A stretch of 64,000 nucleotides of DNA from Pseudomonadota bacterium (GTDB lineage Bacteria > Pseudomonadota > Alphaproteobacteria > Sphingomonadales > Sphingomonadaceae). The position numbers were made by a program, and so were the translations under genes. Under the pieces are notes generated by a model. The model was given only the letters and a program-made list of their open reading frames with translations. It did not search any database and had not been told where the DNA came from. How positions within the stretch are numbered: the first letter of the stretch is position 1; each line of letters starts with the position of its first letter. This document shows, one piece after another, positions 1 through 9,276 of the stretch. The stretch is from contig JAKPHK010000001.1 of NCBI GenBank assembly GCA_029550345.1, positions 61,141-125,140 of the forward strand. The letters run 5' to 3'.

Positions 1-904
1 CGATGCCTCGTTCCGGCGCTATTTCCGGATCCGGCGCGATGGCGGCAAGACCGCGATGTTGATGGACGCGCCGCCGCCGCACGAAGATCCGCAGCCGTTC
101 CTGCGTGCCGCAAAATGGCTTGACGCCAACGGCCTGCGCGCACCGCGCATCCTGGCCGAGGACGCACCGCGCGGGCTGGTGCTGCTGGAAGACTTCGGCG
201 AAGTGCGGATGCGCGAATATCTTGATAGCTGGCCGGCCGATGAGCGGGAAATCTACACCGCCGCGATCGACGCTTTGATCGAGCTGCACCGCCTCCCGGC
301 CGGCCCGTTCCTCGACTATTCGATGAGCGAATATGTCCGCGAGGCAAAGCTGCTGACCGAATGGTATTGCCCGGCGCAGGGGCTTACCGTCGATGGCCCT
401 GGCTATGTTGCGGCGTGGGAACAGGTCCTGGCGCAGATGCTGCCGCGCCAGCGCCCCGGCGTAGTGGTGCTGCGCGATTACCATGCCGAAAACATCATGC
501 TGCTGGGATCGCTGGCCGATCAGGGCCTGCTGGACTTTCAGGACGCGCTGAACGGCCACCCGGCCTATGATCTTGTATCGCTGCTGCAAGACGCCCGGCG
601 CGATGTTTCGCCCGAGCTTGAGGCCGAGATGTTCGATTACTACGTCGGCAAGACCGGCGCGGGGGAGCATTTCCTGGCCGATTACGCGCGGCTTGGTGCC
701 CAGCGTAACGCCAAGATCGTGGGGATTTTCGTGCGGCTGTGGAAGCGCGACGGCAAACCGCGCTATCTGAACTATATCCCGCGCGTCTGGGCGCATCTTG
801 AACGCGATTTGGCCCATCCGGCGCTGGAGCCGGTGGCGCGCTGGTTCGATGCCAATGTGCCGGGCCACCTGCGCGCGGCTGCCGGGGGCTTGTTCGAAAC
901 ATGA
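1..904 (+). CDS. amgK: Anomeric N-acetylmuramate/N-acetylglucosamine kinase, 5' end cut by window
   Basis: Aminoglycoside-phosphotransferase-fold kinase of the AmgK type, which phosphorylates the anomeric hydroxyl of recycled MurNAc/GlcNAc in the cytoplasm. The frame is open from base 2 and already shows DASFRRYFRIR, the family's N-terminal substrate loop, so roughly 30 residues lie upstream; the ATG at 56 is internal. The catalytic loop reads LRDYHAENIM and the metal-binding motif LLDFQDA. The stop overlaps the next start (ATGA), coupling it to MurU, the enzyme that uses its product. This pairing is what separates AmgK from other phosphotransferases of the fold; substrate is inferred from family and neighbour. 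Confidence 0.85.
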   Translation, partial: DASFRRYFRIRRDGGKTAMLMDAPPPHEDPQPFLRAAKWLDANGLRAPRILAEDAPRGLVLLEDFGEVRMREYLDSWPADEREIYTAAIDALIELHRLPAGPFLDYSMSEYVREAKLLTEWYCPAQGLTVDGPGYVAAWEQVLAQMLPRQRPGVVVLRDYHAENIMLLGSLADQGLLDFQDALNGHPAYDLVSLLQDARRDVSPELEAEMFDYYVGKTGAGEHFLADYARLGAQRNAKIVGIFVRLWKRDGKPRYLNYIPRVWAHLERDLAHPALEPVARWFDANVPGHLRAAAGGLFET

Positions 905-1632
905 GCAGGACCGCGCTGGTTTCCAATACCGCGATGGTAATGGCTGCGGGGCTGGGCAAGCGGATGCTGCCCTTGACCGCGACGACGCCCAAGCCGCTGA
1001 TCGAAGTCGGCGGGCGCAAGTTGATTGATTACATGATCGATCATCTTGCCGAGGCCGGGATCGAAAAGGCGGTGGTCAACGTCCACTATCTGCCGGAGCA
1101 GGTCGAAGCCTACCTTGGCGGACGTGAGCACCCGGCCATTGCCATTTCGGACGAGCGCGAAGTGCTGCTCGAAACCGGCGGCGGGATGGTCAAGGCATGG
1201 CGATCGGGGCTTTTGCCCGATCCGTTTTATTGCGTGAACAGCGACAACATCTGGATCGACGGTCCGCGCAATACCTTGCTTGATCTGTCGGACGCCTGGG
1301 ATCCGGCGCGGATGGACGCGCTTCTGTTGGTGGTTCCCAAAGAACGTGCACATCAGCACCGCGGCAAAGGCGACTTCCACGTTGAGCCGGACGGTCGTTT
1401 GCGTCGCCGCGGGCCTGATGAGGAAAGCGCACCATACATCTTCATCGGCGCTCAGATCGCCGCGCATCGTCTGTTGCGCGACGCGCCTGACGGTCCGTTT
1501 TCGACCAATGTCCTATGGGATCGCGCTATCGCCGAAGGCCGCCTGTTTGGCGTGATCCATGCCGGTGAGTGGTTCGATCTTGGCACACCGGAAGCAATTG
1601 CCCCGGCCGAGGCGCGGCTGGCAGGTGGCTGA
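901..1632 (+). CDS. murU: N-acetylmuramate alpha-1-phosphate uridylyltransferase
   Basis: Nucleotidyltransferase of 243 residues that converts MurNAc-1-phosphate and UTP to UDP-MurNAc, bypassing de novo synthesis and the MurA step blocked by fosfomycin. The N-terminus carries the sugar-nucleotide signature AAGLGKRMLPLT followed by TPKPLIEVGG, and NSDNIW supplies the metal-binding aspartate. Length equals the MurU family and is well below that of GlmU or RfbA. It overlaps amgK by four bases and addB by eight, so it sits in one transcript with its kinase partner and, further down, with the recombination genes. The role is supported by family and neighbour, not by any substrate-specific residue. 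Confidence 0.88.
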   Translation: MSRTALVSNTAMVMAAGLGKRMLPLTATTPKPLIEVGGRKLIDYMIDHLAEAGIEKAVVNVHYLPEQVEAYLGGREHPAIAISDEREVLLETGGGMVKAWRSGLLPDPFYCVNSDNIWIDGPRNTLLDLSDAWDPARMDALLLVVPKERAHQHRGKGDFHVEPDGRLRRRGPDEESAPYIFIGAQIAAHRLLRDAPDGPFSTNVLWDRAIAEGRLFGVIHAGEWFDLGTPEAIAPAEARLAGG

Positions 1633-4606
1633 GCGGCGCGGCCCGCAGGTTTATTCGATCGCCGCCCACCGCGGCTTTGCCGATGCGCTGGTGGCCGGGC
1701 TGATCCCGCGTTATGCCGACAGGGACCTGGGCCTGGCCCGGCTGACCCTGCTGTTGCCCAACCACCGCGCGGTGCGCACCGTGACAGAGGCCTTTGTGCG
1801 CCTGTCCGGCGGCGGGATGCTGCTGCCGCGCATGGCGATGGTCGGCGACCTTGACCTTGATGAGACGCTGGGCCCGCTGCTCGATCCGTTGGGTGGCGGG
1901 ACGGACATTCCGCCCGCCGCCGATCCGGTCCGCCGCTGGTTGCGGCTGGCCGAATTCCTGAAGGCCGAACTCGGCAAGGATGCCCCCAAGGCGCCGGGCC
2001 TGCTGCGCCTCGCCTTCGAAACCGGGCGGACGATGGACCGGCTGGCGGTCGAAGGGATCGAATTGGGCGATCTGCTGCAGGACCGGGTTTCCGGGATCGT
2101 CGGCGATCTGGCGGAACACTGGCAGGCCTCGACCCGAACCTTTGCCCGGGTTCAGGCCCGCTGGCTGGCAGAGCTGGCCGTGCGGGGAGAGGTCGATGCC
2201 CCGGTGCGGCGGAACCTGCTGTTCGATGCTGCGGCGCGGCGCTGGCGCGGGAACGCGCCGCCGCATCCACTGGTCGCCGCTGGGATCACCAGCGCTTCAC
2301 CGGCGCTGGCGCGGTTGCTGCGGACCATATCGGAACTGCCCCAGGGCGCAGTGATCCTGCCCGATCTCGATCTGACGTTGAGCCGTGATGTTTGGGATTC
2401 GCTCGGCAATGCGGGGCAGGGCGATGTGCCCTTTGGGGAGCACGATGCCCTGGCGCATCCGCAGTACCATCTGAAGCTGCTGCTGGGCCGGATGGGGTTG
2501 AACCGCGATGAGGTTGATCCCTGGCACCGCGCCGGGCTGGCCGCCGCGCCGCCAGAGCGGAGCCGGGCGATCTCAAACCTGTTCCTGCCGCCTGAGGGCA
2601 GTGCCGGCTGGGTCGATCTGAAGGCAGAGCAGCGCCGCCTTTCGGGCGTGCGGCTGATGGAATGCGCGCATCCGGGCGAGGAGGCGCAGGCGATTGCCTT
2701 GCTGATCCGCCGCGCGCTGGATGAACCTGAAAAGCGGATCGCGCTGGTCACCCCTGATCGCGGTCTGGCGGCGCGGGTGGTTGCGCATCTTCGGCGCTGG
2801 AACCTGCGCGCAGACGATACCGCCGGGCTGCCCTTGCCGCAGACGCCCGCCGGGCGGGTGCTGTTGCTGCTGGCCGAACTGATTGCCGGTCAGGCTGCGC
2901 CGGTTCCGCTGCTGGCGCTGTTGACGCACCCGCTGGTCGGCGCCGGAGAGGGGCGGGCACGCTGGCTGGACAATGCCCGCGCGCTCGATCGAGCGCTGCG
3001 CGGCCCGCGCCCGGCGCCCGGCTTTGGCCCGGTCCGCACTGCGATCGTAAAATTGGCAAAGTACGGGCGCGGTGAGGCGATTGGTGAGTGGTGGGACGGG
3101 GTTGAGCAAACGCTCGCCCCCTTGCTGGACCTGCCCGAGGAAGTCGCGCTTGCCGATGCGCTGGATTGCCTGCTGTCGGTCGGCGAGGCGCTGTGCGGGC
3201 CGCGGCTGTGGAGCGAAGCCGATGGCCGCGCACTGGCCGCCTGGCTTGAGGAGCTGCGCGAGGCGGCGGTCGCGGTCGGCACCCGGCTGACGCCGCAGGA
3301 TCTGCCACCAGTACTGCGCGAGGCGATGGACCGCGTTTCGGTCCGTCCACCCTGGGGCGGGCACCCGCGGGTGGCGATCTATGGCTTGCTCGAAGCGCGG
3401 ATGAGCCGGGCCGATCTGGTAATCTGCGCAGGCCTTACCGAGGGCACCTGGCCCGCCGCGCCCAGCCCTGAGCCGTTGTTGCCACCGGCTGTGCTGCGCG
3501 CACTGGGCGTGCCGGGGGGCGAATTCCGCATCGGGCTGTCCGCGCATGATCTGGCCGGGGCGCTCGGCGCGCCCGAGGTGGTGCTGAGCTGGTCGCAGCG
3601 CGACGAGAGCGGGCCGGTAATCCCCAGCCGCTTCGTGCTGCGGGTCCAAGCGATGCTGGGCGAAAAGCTGACCGAGGAACATCGCGAGACTGAAGCGCTG
3701 GAACTGGCGCGGGCGATCGATCATCTGCCGCAGCAGCCACCCTATCCCCGGCCGCAGCCGCGCCCCTCTGCGGCGCAGCGCGATGTTGCCCTGGCGGTCA
3801 CAGCGATCGACCGGCTGCGCGGCGATCCCTATCAATTCTACGCCCATTCGATCCTGCGGCTGCGGCGGCTCGATCCGCTTGACGCCGAACCCAGCGCGGC
3901 CTGGCAGGGCACGGTCGTTCATGCCGTGATGGAACGCTGGCACAAGGCCGGGGGGCGCGCCGGGGAACTGCTGGCGATCGCGCAAGAGGAACTGGCAGCG
4001 ATGCAGGCCCATCCCGTCACCCGCAGCCTGTGGTGGCCGCGTCTGGCGAAGGGGCTGGAATGGATCGACGCCCAGATCGCCCGCGATGCCGGGGAAGGGC
4101 GCAGCGTGCTGGAAAGCGAGATCAAGGGCGAAATGACTCTCGCCGGGGTCAAGGTCCACGGCCGGGCCGACCGGATTGACCGCCGCGCCGACGGAAACCT
4201 GATCGTGGTCGATTACAAGACTGGAAAGCCGCCATCGGGCAAGCAGGTCAGGGACGGCTTTGCGCTGCAACTCGGCACACTGGGCCTGATCGCGGCGGCG
4301 GGCGGGTTCAAGGGGGTTGGCGGGACGCCGGACGGGTTCGAATACTGGTCTTTCGGCAAAAGCGACAAGAGCGAAACCGGATTTGGCTATGTCTCTGAAC
4401 CCGTCGCCGAAGGGCGCAAGAGCGGCATTCCGCGCGCTGAATTCCTGAGCGAAACCGAACGCTTCCTGCGCGAGGCAATCGCCACCTGGATCACGGGGGA
4501 CGAGCCGTTCGAAGCCCGGATGACGCCGGATTTTGCCGGTTACAACGATTTTGACCAGCTGATGCGGCTGGATGAATGGCAGGCGCGCGGAGATGGCGGG
4601 GCATGA
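1625..4606 (+). CDS. addB: Double-strand break repair protein AddB (alphaproteobacterial type)
   Basis: Nuclease/scaffold subunit of the AddAB helicase-nuclease, which processes double-strand breaks for RecA. The body is a degenerate UvrD-like fold; the C-terminal PD-(D/E)XK nuclease is visible as GRADRIDRR followed by VVDYKTGKPP near residue 860. No cysteine cluster flanks the nuclease, so the iron-sulphur staple of Bacillus AddB is not evident. I start at GTG 1625 (993 residues), which overlaps the murU stop; the longer frame from 1559 would overlap murU by 74 bases, whereas conserved AddB sequence begins just after 1625 (VYSIAAHRGFADAL). The last bases overlap addA. Confidence 0.92.
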   Translation: MAERRGPQVYSIAAHRGFADALVAGLIPRYADRDLGLARLTLLLPNHRAVRTVTEAFVRLSGGGMLLPRMAMVGDLDLDETLGPLLDPLGGGTDIPPAADPVRRWLRLAEFLKAELGKDAPKAPGLLRLAFETGRTMDRLAVEGIELGDLLQDRVSGIVGDLAEHWQASTRTFARVQARWLAELAVRGEVDAPVRRNLLFDAAARRWRGNAPPHPLVAAGITSASPALARLLRTISELPQGAVILPDLDLTLSRDVWDSLGNAGQGDVPFGEHDALAHPQYHLKLLLGRMGLNRDEVDPWHRAGLAAAPPERSRAISNLFLPPEGSAGWVDLKAEQRRLSGVRLMECAHPGEEAQAIALLIRRALDEPEKRIALVTPDRGLAARVVAHLRRWNLRADDTAGLPLPQTPAGRVLLLLAELIAGQAAPVPLLALLTHPLVGAGEGRARWLDNARALDRALRGPRPAPGFGPVRTAIVKLAKYGRGEAIGEWWDGVEQTLAPLLDLPEEVALADALDCLLSVGEALCGPRLWSEADGRALAAWLEELREAAVAVGTRLTPQDLPPVLREAMDRVSVRPPWGGHPRVAIYGLLEARMSRADLVICAGLTEGTWPAAPSPEPLLPPAVLRALGVPGGEFRIGLSAHDLAGALGAPEVVLSWSQRDESGPVIPSRFVLRVQAMLGEKLTEEHRETEALELARAIDHLPQQPPYPRPQPRPSAAQRDVALAVTAIDRLRGDPYQFYAHSILRLRRLDPLDAEPSAAWQGTVVHAVMERWHKAGGRAGELLAIAQEELAAMQAHPVTRSLWWPRLAKGLEWIDAQIARDAGEGRSVLESEIKGEMTLAGVKVHGRADRIDRRADGNLIVVDYKTGKPPSGKQVRDGFALQLGTLGLIAAAGGFKGVGGTPDGFEYWSFGKSDKSETGFGYVSEPVAEGRKSGIPRAEFLSETERFLREAIATWITGDEPFEARMTPDFAGYNDFDQLMRLDEWQARGDGGA

Positions 4607-7600
4607 GCAAGGTCCATCCCCTGACCCACCAGCAACACCCCGCGGTCGATCCGGGTGAGGTCGTCTGGCTCTCAGCCTCGGCCGGAACCGGCAAGACCCA
4701 GGTCCTGTCCGCGCGGGTGCTGCGGCTGTTGCTGCAGGAAGACGTGCGGCCCGAACAGATCCTGTGTCTGACCTTCACCAAGGCCGGGGCCACCGAAATG
4801 GCGGCGCGGATCAACGAAGTGTTGGCTCGCTGGGTGCGCGCGGACGAGGTGGCGCTGGCCGCGGATTTGATCGCGATTGGCGCGGACCATGGCCCCGAAG
4901 TGCTGCGCCGCGCCCGGCGGCTGTTCGCCGAAGTGCTCGATTGTCCGGGCGGTGGGCTGCGGATCGATACGATCCACGCCTTTTCGCAGTGGCTGCTCTC
5001 CGCCTTTCCCAGCGAGGCGGGGTTGCTGCCCGGCGTCAAGGCGATGGAAGATCGTGAGCGCGACCTGCTACAACAGGACGTGCTGGCGGAAATGCTGGTT
5101 GAGGCGGAGCGCAGCAATGACGTCGCGGTGCTGGCGGCGCTTGAGGCGCTGTCGATCCGGATGGGGCCGCAGGCCGTGCCCGGTTGGCTGCTGCGCTGCG
5201 CCAAGGCACGCGAGGCGTGGGAAGGGCCGGGCGGCTGGCAGCCTCCGATGCGCGCCGGGGTGCTGCGCCTGATCGGCTTGCCGAGCGATGCCGGGCCGCA
5301 GGATCTGGCCGATATGTGCAGCGACGGCCTGTTCGATACCGATGCCTTGCAGTGCTGCCTTGCGGCCTACGGTGGCTGGAAGACCGCGACCAGTGAGAAG
5401 ACCATCCCGGTGATCCGCCAATGGCTTGAGCAGGATCCGACCGGACGTCTCGCGCTGCTCGATGATTTGCGTAAACTGCTGTTTACCGCCGACGATCTGG
5501 CCCGCAACCGTGACCGGCTGGTCAAGTTCGAAGAGAGCTTTGTCGAAGCGGCGGAGGCGGTGCTGGCCTCGATCCTGGCCGTAACGGAGCGGCGCGCCCT
5601 GCTCGATTTCGCCGATTTCCTGACCCCGGCGCTCGAGGTAGGACGCGCGTTCTCTTTGCGCTGGGACGAGGCCAAGGCCCGCGCCGGTTACATCGATTTC
5701 GACGATCAGATTCGCCAGGCCGCTGCACTGCTGGCGCGCAGCGATCTGGCCGAATGGATTCGCTACAAGCTCGACCGGCGGTTCGATCACGTGCTGGTCG
5801 ATGAAGCGCAGGATACCAACGAAGCGCAGTGGCAGATCATCGACGCGCTGACGGGCGAGTTCTTCAGCGGTGAGGGCGCCCACGGCGACAAGCTGCGTAC
5901 GCTGTTCGTGGTCGGCGATTACAAGCAGGCGATTTTCAGGTTCCAGGGCACCAGCCCTGAAAACTTTGCCAAGGCCAAGGAACGGGTCCGTGCCGCGATG
6001 GAGGGCATGGCGGACAATGCCCGGCAATTGCGCAGCGGCACTGCGCCGCGGCGCCTGCAAGACCTCGATCTGGGGCAAAGTTTCCGTACTGCCGCCGAAA
6101 TTCTGGGCTTCGTTGATCGCGCGATTACGGCGGTGGGGCATGACGGGCTGGGGCTGGACCGTCCGGCCGAACCCCATGCCGGACAGGACCGTCCCGGCCA
6201 GGTGGTGCTGTGGCGGGTGCTGGGCGCGCCGGAAGAGGATGCCGAGGCCGAGCCGACCGATTCGCCTGATGAAGGCGCGGAAGGCTGGCTTTCGCGCAGC
6301 GATCGGCAACTGGCCGATCGGATCGCCCGGCAGGTGCGCGACTGGACCGATCATGGCTTTCCGCTGGTAAAGGGGCAAGCTGCCGGTCAGGCCCGCCGCG
6401 CCACACCAGGTGACGTCATGGTACTGGTCCGCAAGCGCAAGGAGCTGGCCGGGCTGATCGTTGCGCGGCTCCACGCCGCCGGGGTGGCAGTGGCCGGGGT
6501 TGACCGGCTGCGGCTGGCTGCTCCGCTGGCGGTGCGCGATCTGATGGCCGCGCTGCGCTTTGCCGCGCAGCCGTTTGATGACCTCAACCTCGCCTGCCTG
6601 CTGGTTTCGCCGCTGGTCGGGTGGAGCCAGGACGATCTGCTGCGCCATGGCTGGCGGCCGGATGGCGTGGCGCTGTTTGACCATCTGCGCGGATCGCGCG
6701 GCGATGCAGAGGTTGATCGGGTCTGGGCGCAGCTGGGCGATCTGCTGCGGGTCGCCGACTATGATCCGCCCCAGGCGCTGCTCCACTGGATACTGACCGG
6801 ACCGTGGCAGGGCCGCCGCAAGCTGATCGCGCGGCTGGGGACAGAGGCCAACGATCCGATCGACGAACTGCTGAGCGCGGCCAGTGCCTTCTCGGCCAGC
6901 GAGGTGCCCGGCCTCAACACCTTCATCCGCTGGTTCGACGCCGGCGATGGCGAGCTGAAGCGTGAGGCCGGGAAGGCCCGCGACGAGGTGCGGGTGATGA
7001 CCGTCCACGGATCGAAGGGGCTGCAGGCGCCGATCGTGATCCTGGCCGACGCGGCGGATAACCCGCACGCCTCGCGCGGGTCTGCGCTGGAACTGACTGA
7101 TGCCTTGAGCGGCAAGACCATTCCGGTTCCAACCCCGCGCAAGCCTGAGCTTGCCGGAGCGATCCTTGAAGCCAAGCAGCAGGCCGAGCTTGAGGAAATG
7201 CAGGAGCACTGGCGACTGCTCTATGTCGCGATGACCCGCGCGGAAGAGGCGCTGTTCATCGGCGGAGCGCTGAATGGGCGGGAGAAAGCGCCGAACGACG
7301 ACAGCTGGTACGCCCGGCTGGAGCCGCTGTTCGATGACGATTGGCTGGCGGACGAGCTGTGGGGCGGGGTGAAGCGCCATGGCAGTGTGCCCGCCATGGC
7401 AGCGCCGCCGCGGCAGGGGGAGGGCGGGCAGCTCGCGCTGTTGCCGCCGTGGGTCGATCAACCCGCCGGGCCAGAGCCGCGCCCGCCGCGTCCGTTGGCA
7501 CCGTCTGCGCTGGGTGAGGAACTGAGCAGCGATCCGCCCTATCCGCCGGGCGCGGGCGGCGCGGCGGCGCGGCGCGGGGTGCTGCTGCACAAGCTGCTGG

Positions 7601-8070
7601 AGCGGCTGCCTGAGGTGCCGGTTTCAGAACGCAAGGCTGCGGCGCAGGCCTGGCTGGCGCGCTCGGCCGCCGATCTCGCCGCCCCGGCCCGCAGCGAAAT
7701 CGCCGCATCGGCGCTGGCCGTGCTCGATCACAAGGGCTGGGCAGAGCTGTTCGCACCTGGCGCTTTGGCCGAAGTGCCGATTGCAGCGACAGTCGGCGGG
7801 CAAGTGATCGCCGGGACGATTGACCGCCTGCTGATCGAGGGCGAGCGCATCCGGCTGGTCGATTTCAAGAGCGCGCGGCGCCCGCCCGCGACGCTGGATG
7901 ATGTGCCGGTGGCGATCCTGCGGCAGATGGCGGCCTATGCCGCCGCGCTTGAGGTGGCCTATCCCGGCCGCCGGATCGAGGCCGCGCTGCTTTATACCCA
8001 GACGCCCGCCTTGCTTGAGATTCCACCAGCGCTGCTGGCGCTGCACAAGCAGGAGTTGCCGATAAACTAG
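4603..8070 (+). CDS. addA: Double-strand break repair helicase AddA (alphaproteobacterial type)
   Basis: UvrD-family helicase and nuclease subunit of AddAB, 1155 residues. Walker A is ASAGTGKT at 25-32, the Walker B box VDEAQDTNEAQ lies near 400, a late helicase motif reads VMTVHGSKGLQ near 796, then LLYVAMTRAEE near 872. A C-terminal RecB-like nuclease shows VDFKSARRPP near 1085. The ATG at 4603 overlaps the addB stop as ATGA; an in-frame ATG at 4576 lies inside addB and is less likely. Together with AddB it replaces RecBCD, as is usual in alphaproteobacteria. A GC-rich inverted repeat follows the stop. Confidence 0.95.
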   Translation: MSKVHPLTHQQHPAVDPGEVVWLSASAGTGKTQVLSARVLRLLLQEDVRPEQILCLTFTKAGATEMAARINEVLARWVRADEVALAADLIAIGADHGPEVLRRARRLFAEVLDCPGGGLRIDTIHAFSQWLLSAFPSEAGLLPGVKAMEDRERDLLQQDVLAEMLVEAERSNDVAVLAALEALSIRMGPQAVPGWLLRCAKAREAWEGPGGWQPPMRAGVLRLIGLPSDAGPQDLADMCSDGLFDTDALQCCLAAYGGWKTATSEKTIPVIRQWLEQDPTGRLALLDDLRKLLFTADDLARNRDRLVKFEESFVEAAEAVLASILAVTERRALLDFADFLTPALEVGRAFSLRWDEAKARAGYIDFDDQIRQAAALLARSDLAEWIRYKLDRRFDHVLVDEAQDTNEAQWQIIDALTGEFFSGEGAHGDKLRTLFVVGDYKQAIFRFQGTSPENFAKAKERVRAAMEGMADNARQLRSGTAPRRLQDLDLGQSFRTAAEILGFVDRAITAVGHDGLGLDRPAEPHAGQDRPGQVVLWRVLGAPEEDAEAEPTDSPDEGAEGWLSRSDRQLADRIARQVRDWTDHGFPLVKGQAAGQARRATPGDVMVLVRKRKELAGLIVARLHAAGVAVAGVDRLRLAAPLAVRDLMAALRFAAQPFDDLNLACLLVSPLVGWSQDDLLRHGWRPDGVALFDHLRGSRGDAEVDRVWAQLGDLLRVADYDPPQALLHWILTGPWQGRRKLIARLGTEANDPIDELLSAASAFSASEVPGLNTFIRWFDAGDGELKREAGKARDEVRVMTVHGSKGLQAPIVILADAADNPHASRGSALELTDALSGKTIPVPTPRKPELAGAILEAKQQAELEEMQEHWRLLYVAMTRAEEALFIGGALNGREKAPNDDSWYARLEPLFDDDWLADELWGGVKRHGSVPAMAAPPRQGEGGQLALLPPWVDQPAGPEPRPPRPLAPSALGEELSSDPPYPPGAGGAAARRGVLLHKLLERLPEVPVSERKAAAQAWLARSAADLAAPARSEIAASALAVLDHKGWAELFAPGALAEVPIAATVGGQVIAGTIDRLLIEGERIRLVDFKSARRPPATLDDVPVAILRQMAAYAAALEVAYPGRRIEAALLYTQTPALLEIPPALLALHKQELPIN

Positions 8071-8079
8071 CATTGCTAT

Positions 8080-8107
8080 GCGCGGCAGGGCTTTGCCAAA
8101 GCCGCGC
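8080..8107. other. GC-rich hairpin between addA and trxA
   Basis: Arms GCGCGGC (8080-8086) and GCCGCGC (8101-8107) pair perfectly, and the enclosed stretch can form a second small stem GGCTTT/AAAGCC. There is no T-run, so it is not a classical terminator. It overlaps the proposed trxA -35 element and may attenuate read-through from addA. Confidence 0.4.
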
Positions 8108-8120
8108 GGATGCCTAGATT
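8093..8120 (+). promoter_or_regulatory. Candidate trxA promoter
   Basis: TTGCCA (8093-8098), a 16-base spacer and TAGATT (8115-8120) match sigma-70-type elements at five and four of six positions. Initiation would fall near 8127, leaving a short leader that ends in the strong ribosome binding site AAGGAG before the ATG at 8150. Not experimentally supported. Confidence 0.45.
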
Positions 8121-8149
8121 GACGGCAAGACCTTTCAAGGAGATTCCCG

Positions 8150-8470
8150 ATGGCCACCAAACAAGTCACCGATGCCAGCTTCAGCGCCGACGTGCTGGGT
8201 TCCGACAAGCCCGTTTTGGTCGATTTCTGGGCCGATTGGTGCGGCCCATGCAAGATGATCGCCCCCGCACTTGAGGAAATCAGCGAAGAACTGGCCGACA
8301 AGGTTACGATCGCCAAGGTCGACATCATGGAAAACACCGATACCGCCAGCCAGTTCGGCGTGCAGTCGATCCCGCTGATGATCCTGTTCAAGGATGGCCA
8401 GCCGATTGCGCAAAAGCTGGGTGCCGCTCCGAAAAGCCAGCTCAAGGGCTGGCTGGAAAGCGTGCTTTAA
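8150..8470 (+). CDS. trxA: Thioredoxin TrxA
   Basis: Cytoplasmic thiol-disulphide reductase of 106 residues, the usual thioredoxin length. The active site WCGPC has its cysteines at 31 and 34, preceded by VLVDFWAD, and the cis-proline loop reads SIPLMILF. A clear AAGGAG site precedes the ATG. It has its own promoter candidate after the addA hairpin, so it is probably expressed apart from the recombination genes, reduced by thioredoxin reductase encoded elsewhere. Its stop overlaps that of the opposite-strand gene by two bases, so the two genes converge. Confidence 0.97.
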   Translation: MATKQVTDASFSADVLGSDKPVLVDFWADWCGPCKMIAPALEEISEELADKVTIAKVDIMENTDTASQFGVQSIPLMILFKDGQPIAQKLGAAPKSQLKGWLESVL

Positions 8471-9276
8471 AGTCCTGACAGCCGCCCCGCCAGATCGTCC
8501 CACAGCGCCTCGCTGGCCGCGCCGATCAGGCCGGGCAGGTGGGCTTCATCGACGCGATAGGGGCGGCCATCGGGCCGGGCCGCCTTGCCGCCCGCCTCGT
8601 TGACGAACAACACGCCCGCCGCGTGGTCCCAGGCCAGGGTCCGCTCGAAGATCGAAACGTCGTTGGTGCCCAACACCAGCCGCGGATATTGCTCGGCGGC
8701 GCAGCGCGGGATGTCCACCAGCGAATAGTGCGGCGCGATATGGGCCTTCATCGCCGCGCGCTTGGCCTGATCCATGAAGACCAGGCTAATCGCTGCGATC
8801 GGCAGGTCGGCGCCGGTTGCGCGGGCGGCGATGCGATCGTCATTGATGAAAGCGCCGTGGCCGCGATGGGCGTGGCACAATCGACCCGACAATGGGTCGT
8901 ATATCCATCCTGCCACCGTCTCGCCCGCCTGACTGAGCGCAACCATGATCCCGAACGGCGGTTTCCCGGCAGCGTAATTGTTGGTCCCGTCAATCGGATC
9001 GATGATCCAGCACAGGGCATCGCCCAGCCGGTCAAGCAGGGCCGGGTCGGCGTGGGCTGCTTCCTCGCCGACGATAGCGGCTTCGGGCAGCAGTCGGGCC
9101 AGGCCATCGGACAGGATCAGTTCGGCCTCCTTGTCGGCAACCGTCACCACGTCATCGGCCGCCTTGGCGTCGATCTGGTCGGCGCCGAGCGACTGGTAAT
9201 GCGGCATAACCGCGCGCTGGGCCGCATCGCGCATGATCGCATGGACCTGGGCGGTCAGGGCCGGTGTGCCGCTCAT
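8467..9276 (-). CDS. Inositol monophosphatase family protein
   Basis: Metal-dependent sugar/inositol phosphatase of 269 residues. The three family signatures are present: VGEEAAH (metal-binding glutamates), WIIDPIDGTNNYA (the DPIDGT loop) and LAWDHAAGVLFVNEAGG near the C-terminus. Members include SuhB, CysQ and the HisN-type histidinol phosphatase; the region after DPIDGT (FGIMVAL) looks more like a general IMPase than CysQ. The start codon overlaps the stop of the upstream glutathione transferase gene, so it is the third gene of an argJ-led operon. Substrate cannot be settled from the sequence. Confidence 0.85.
   Translation of the reverse strand: MSGTPALTAQVHAIMRDAAQRAVMPHYQSLGADQIDAKAADDVVTVADKEAELILSDGLARLLPEAAIVGEEAAHADPALLDRLGDALCWIIDPIDGTNNYAAGKPPFGIMVALSQAGETVAGWIYDPLSGRLCHAHRGHGAFINDDRIAARATGADLPIAAISLVFMDQAKRAAMKAHIAPHYSLVDIPRCAAEQYPRLVLGTNDVSIFERTLAWDHAAGVLFVNEAGGKAARPDGRPYRVDEAHLPGLIGAASEALWDDLAGRLSGL

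Noticed and set aside
2573..4270. 565-codon open frame antisense to addB
   Set aside because: Same shadow effect; no family resemblance, while the plus strand has the AddB nuclease motif.
5068..7590. 840-codon open frame antisense to addA
   Set aside because: Shadow of a GC-rich gene: composition is Arg/Gln/Pro/His-rich without a domain, and the opposite strand encodes complete AddA motifs.
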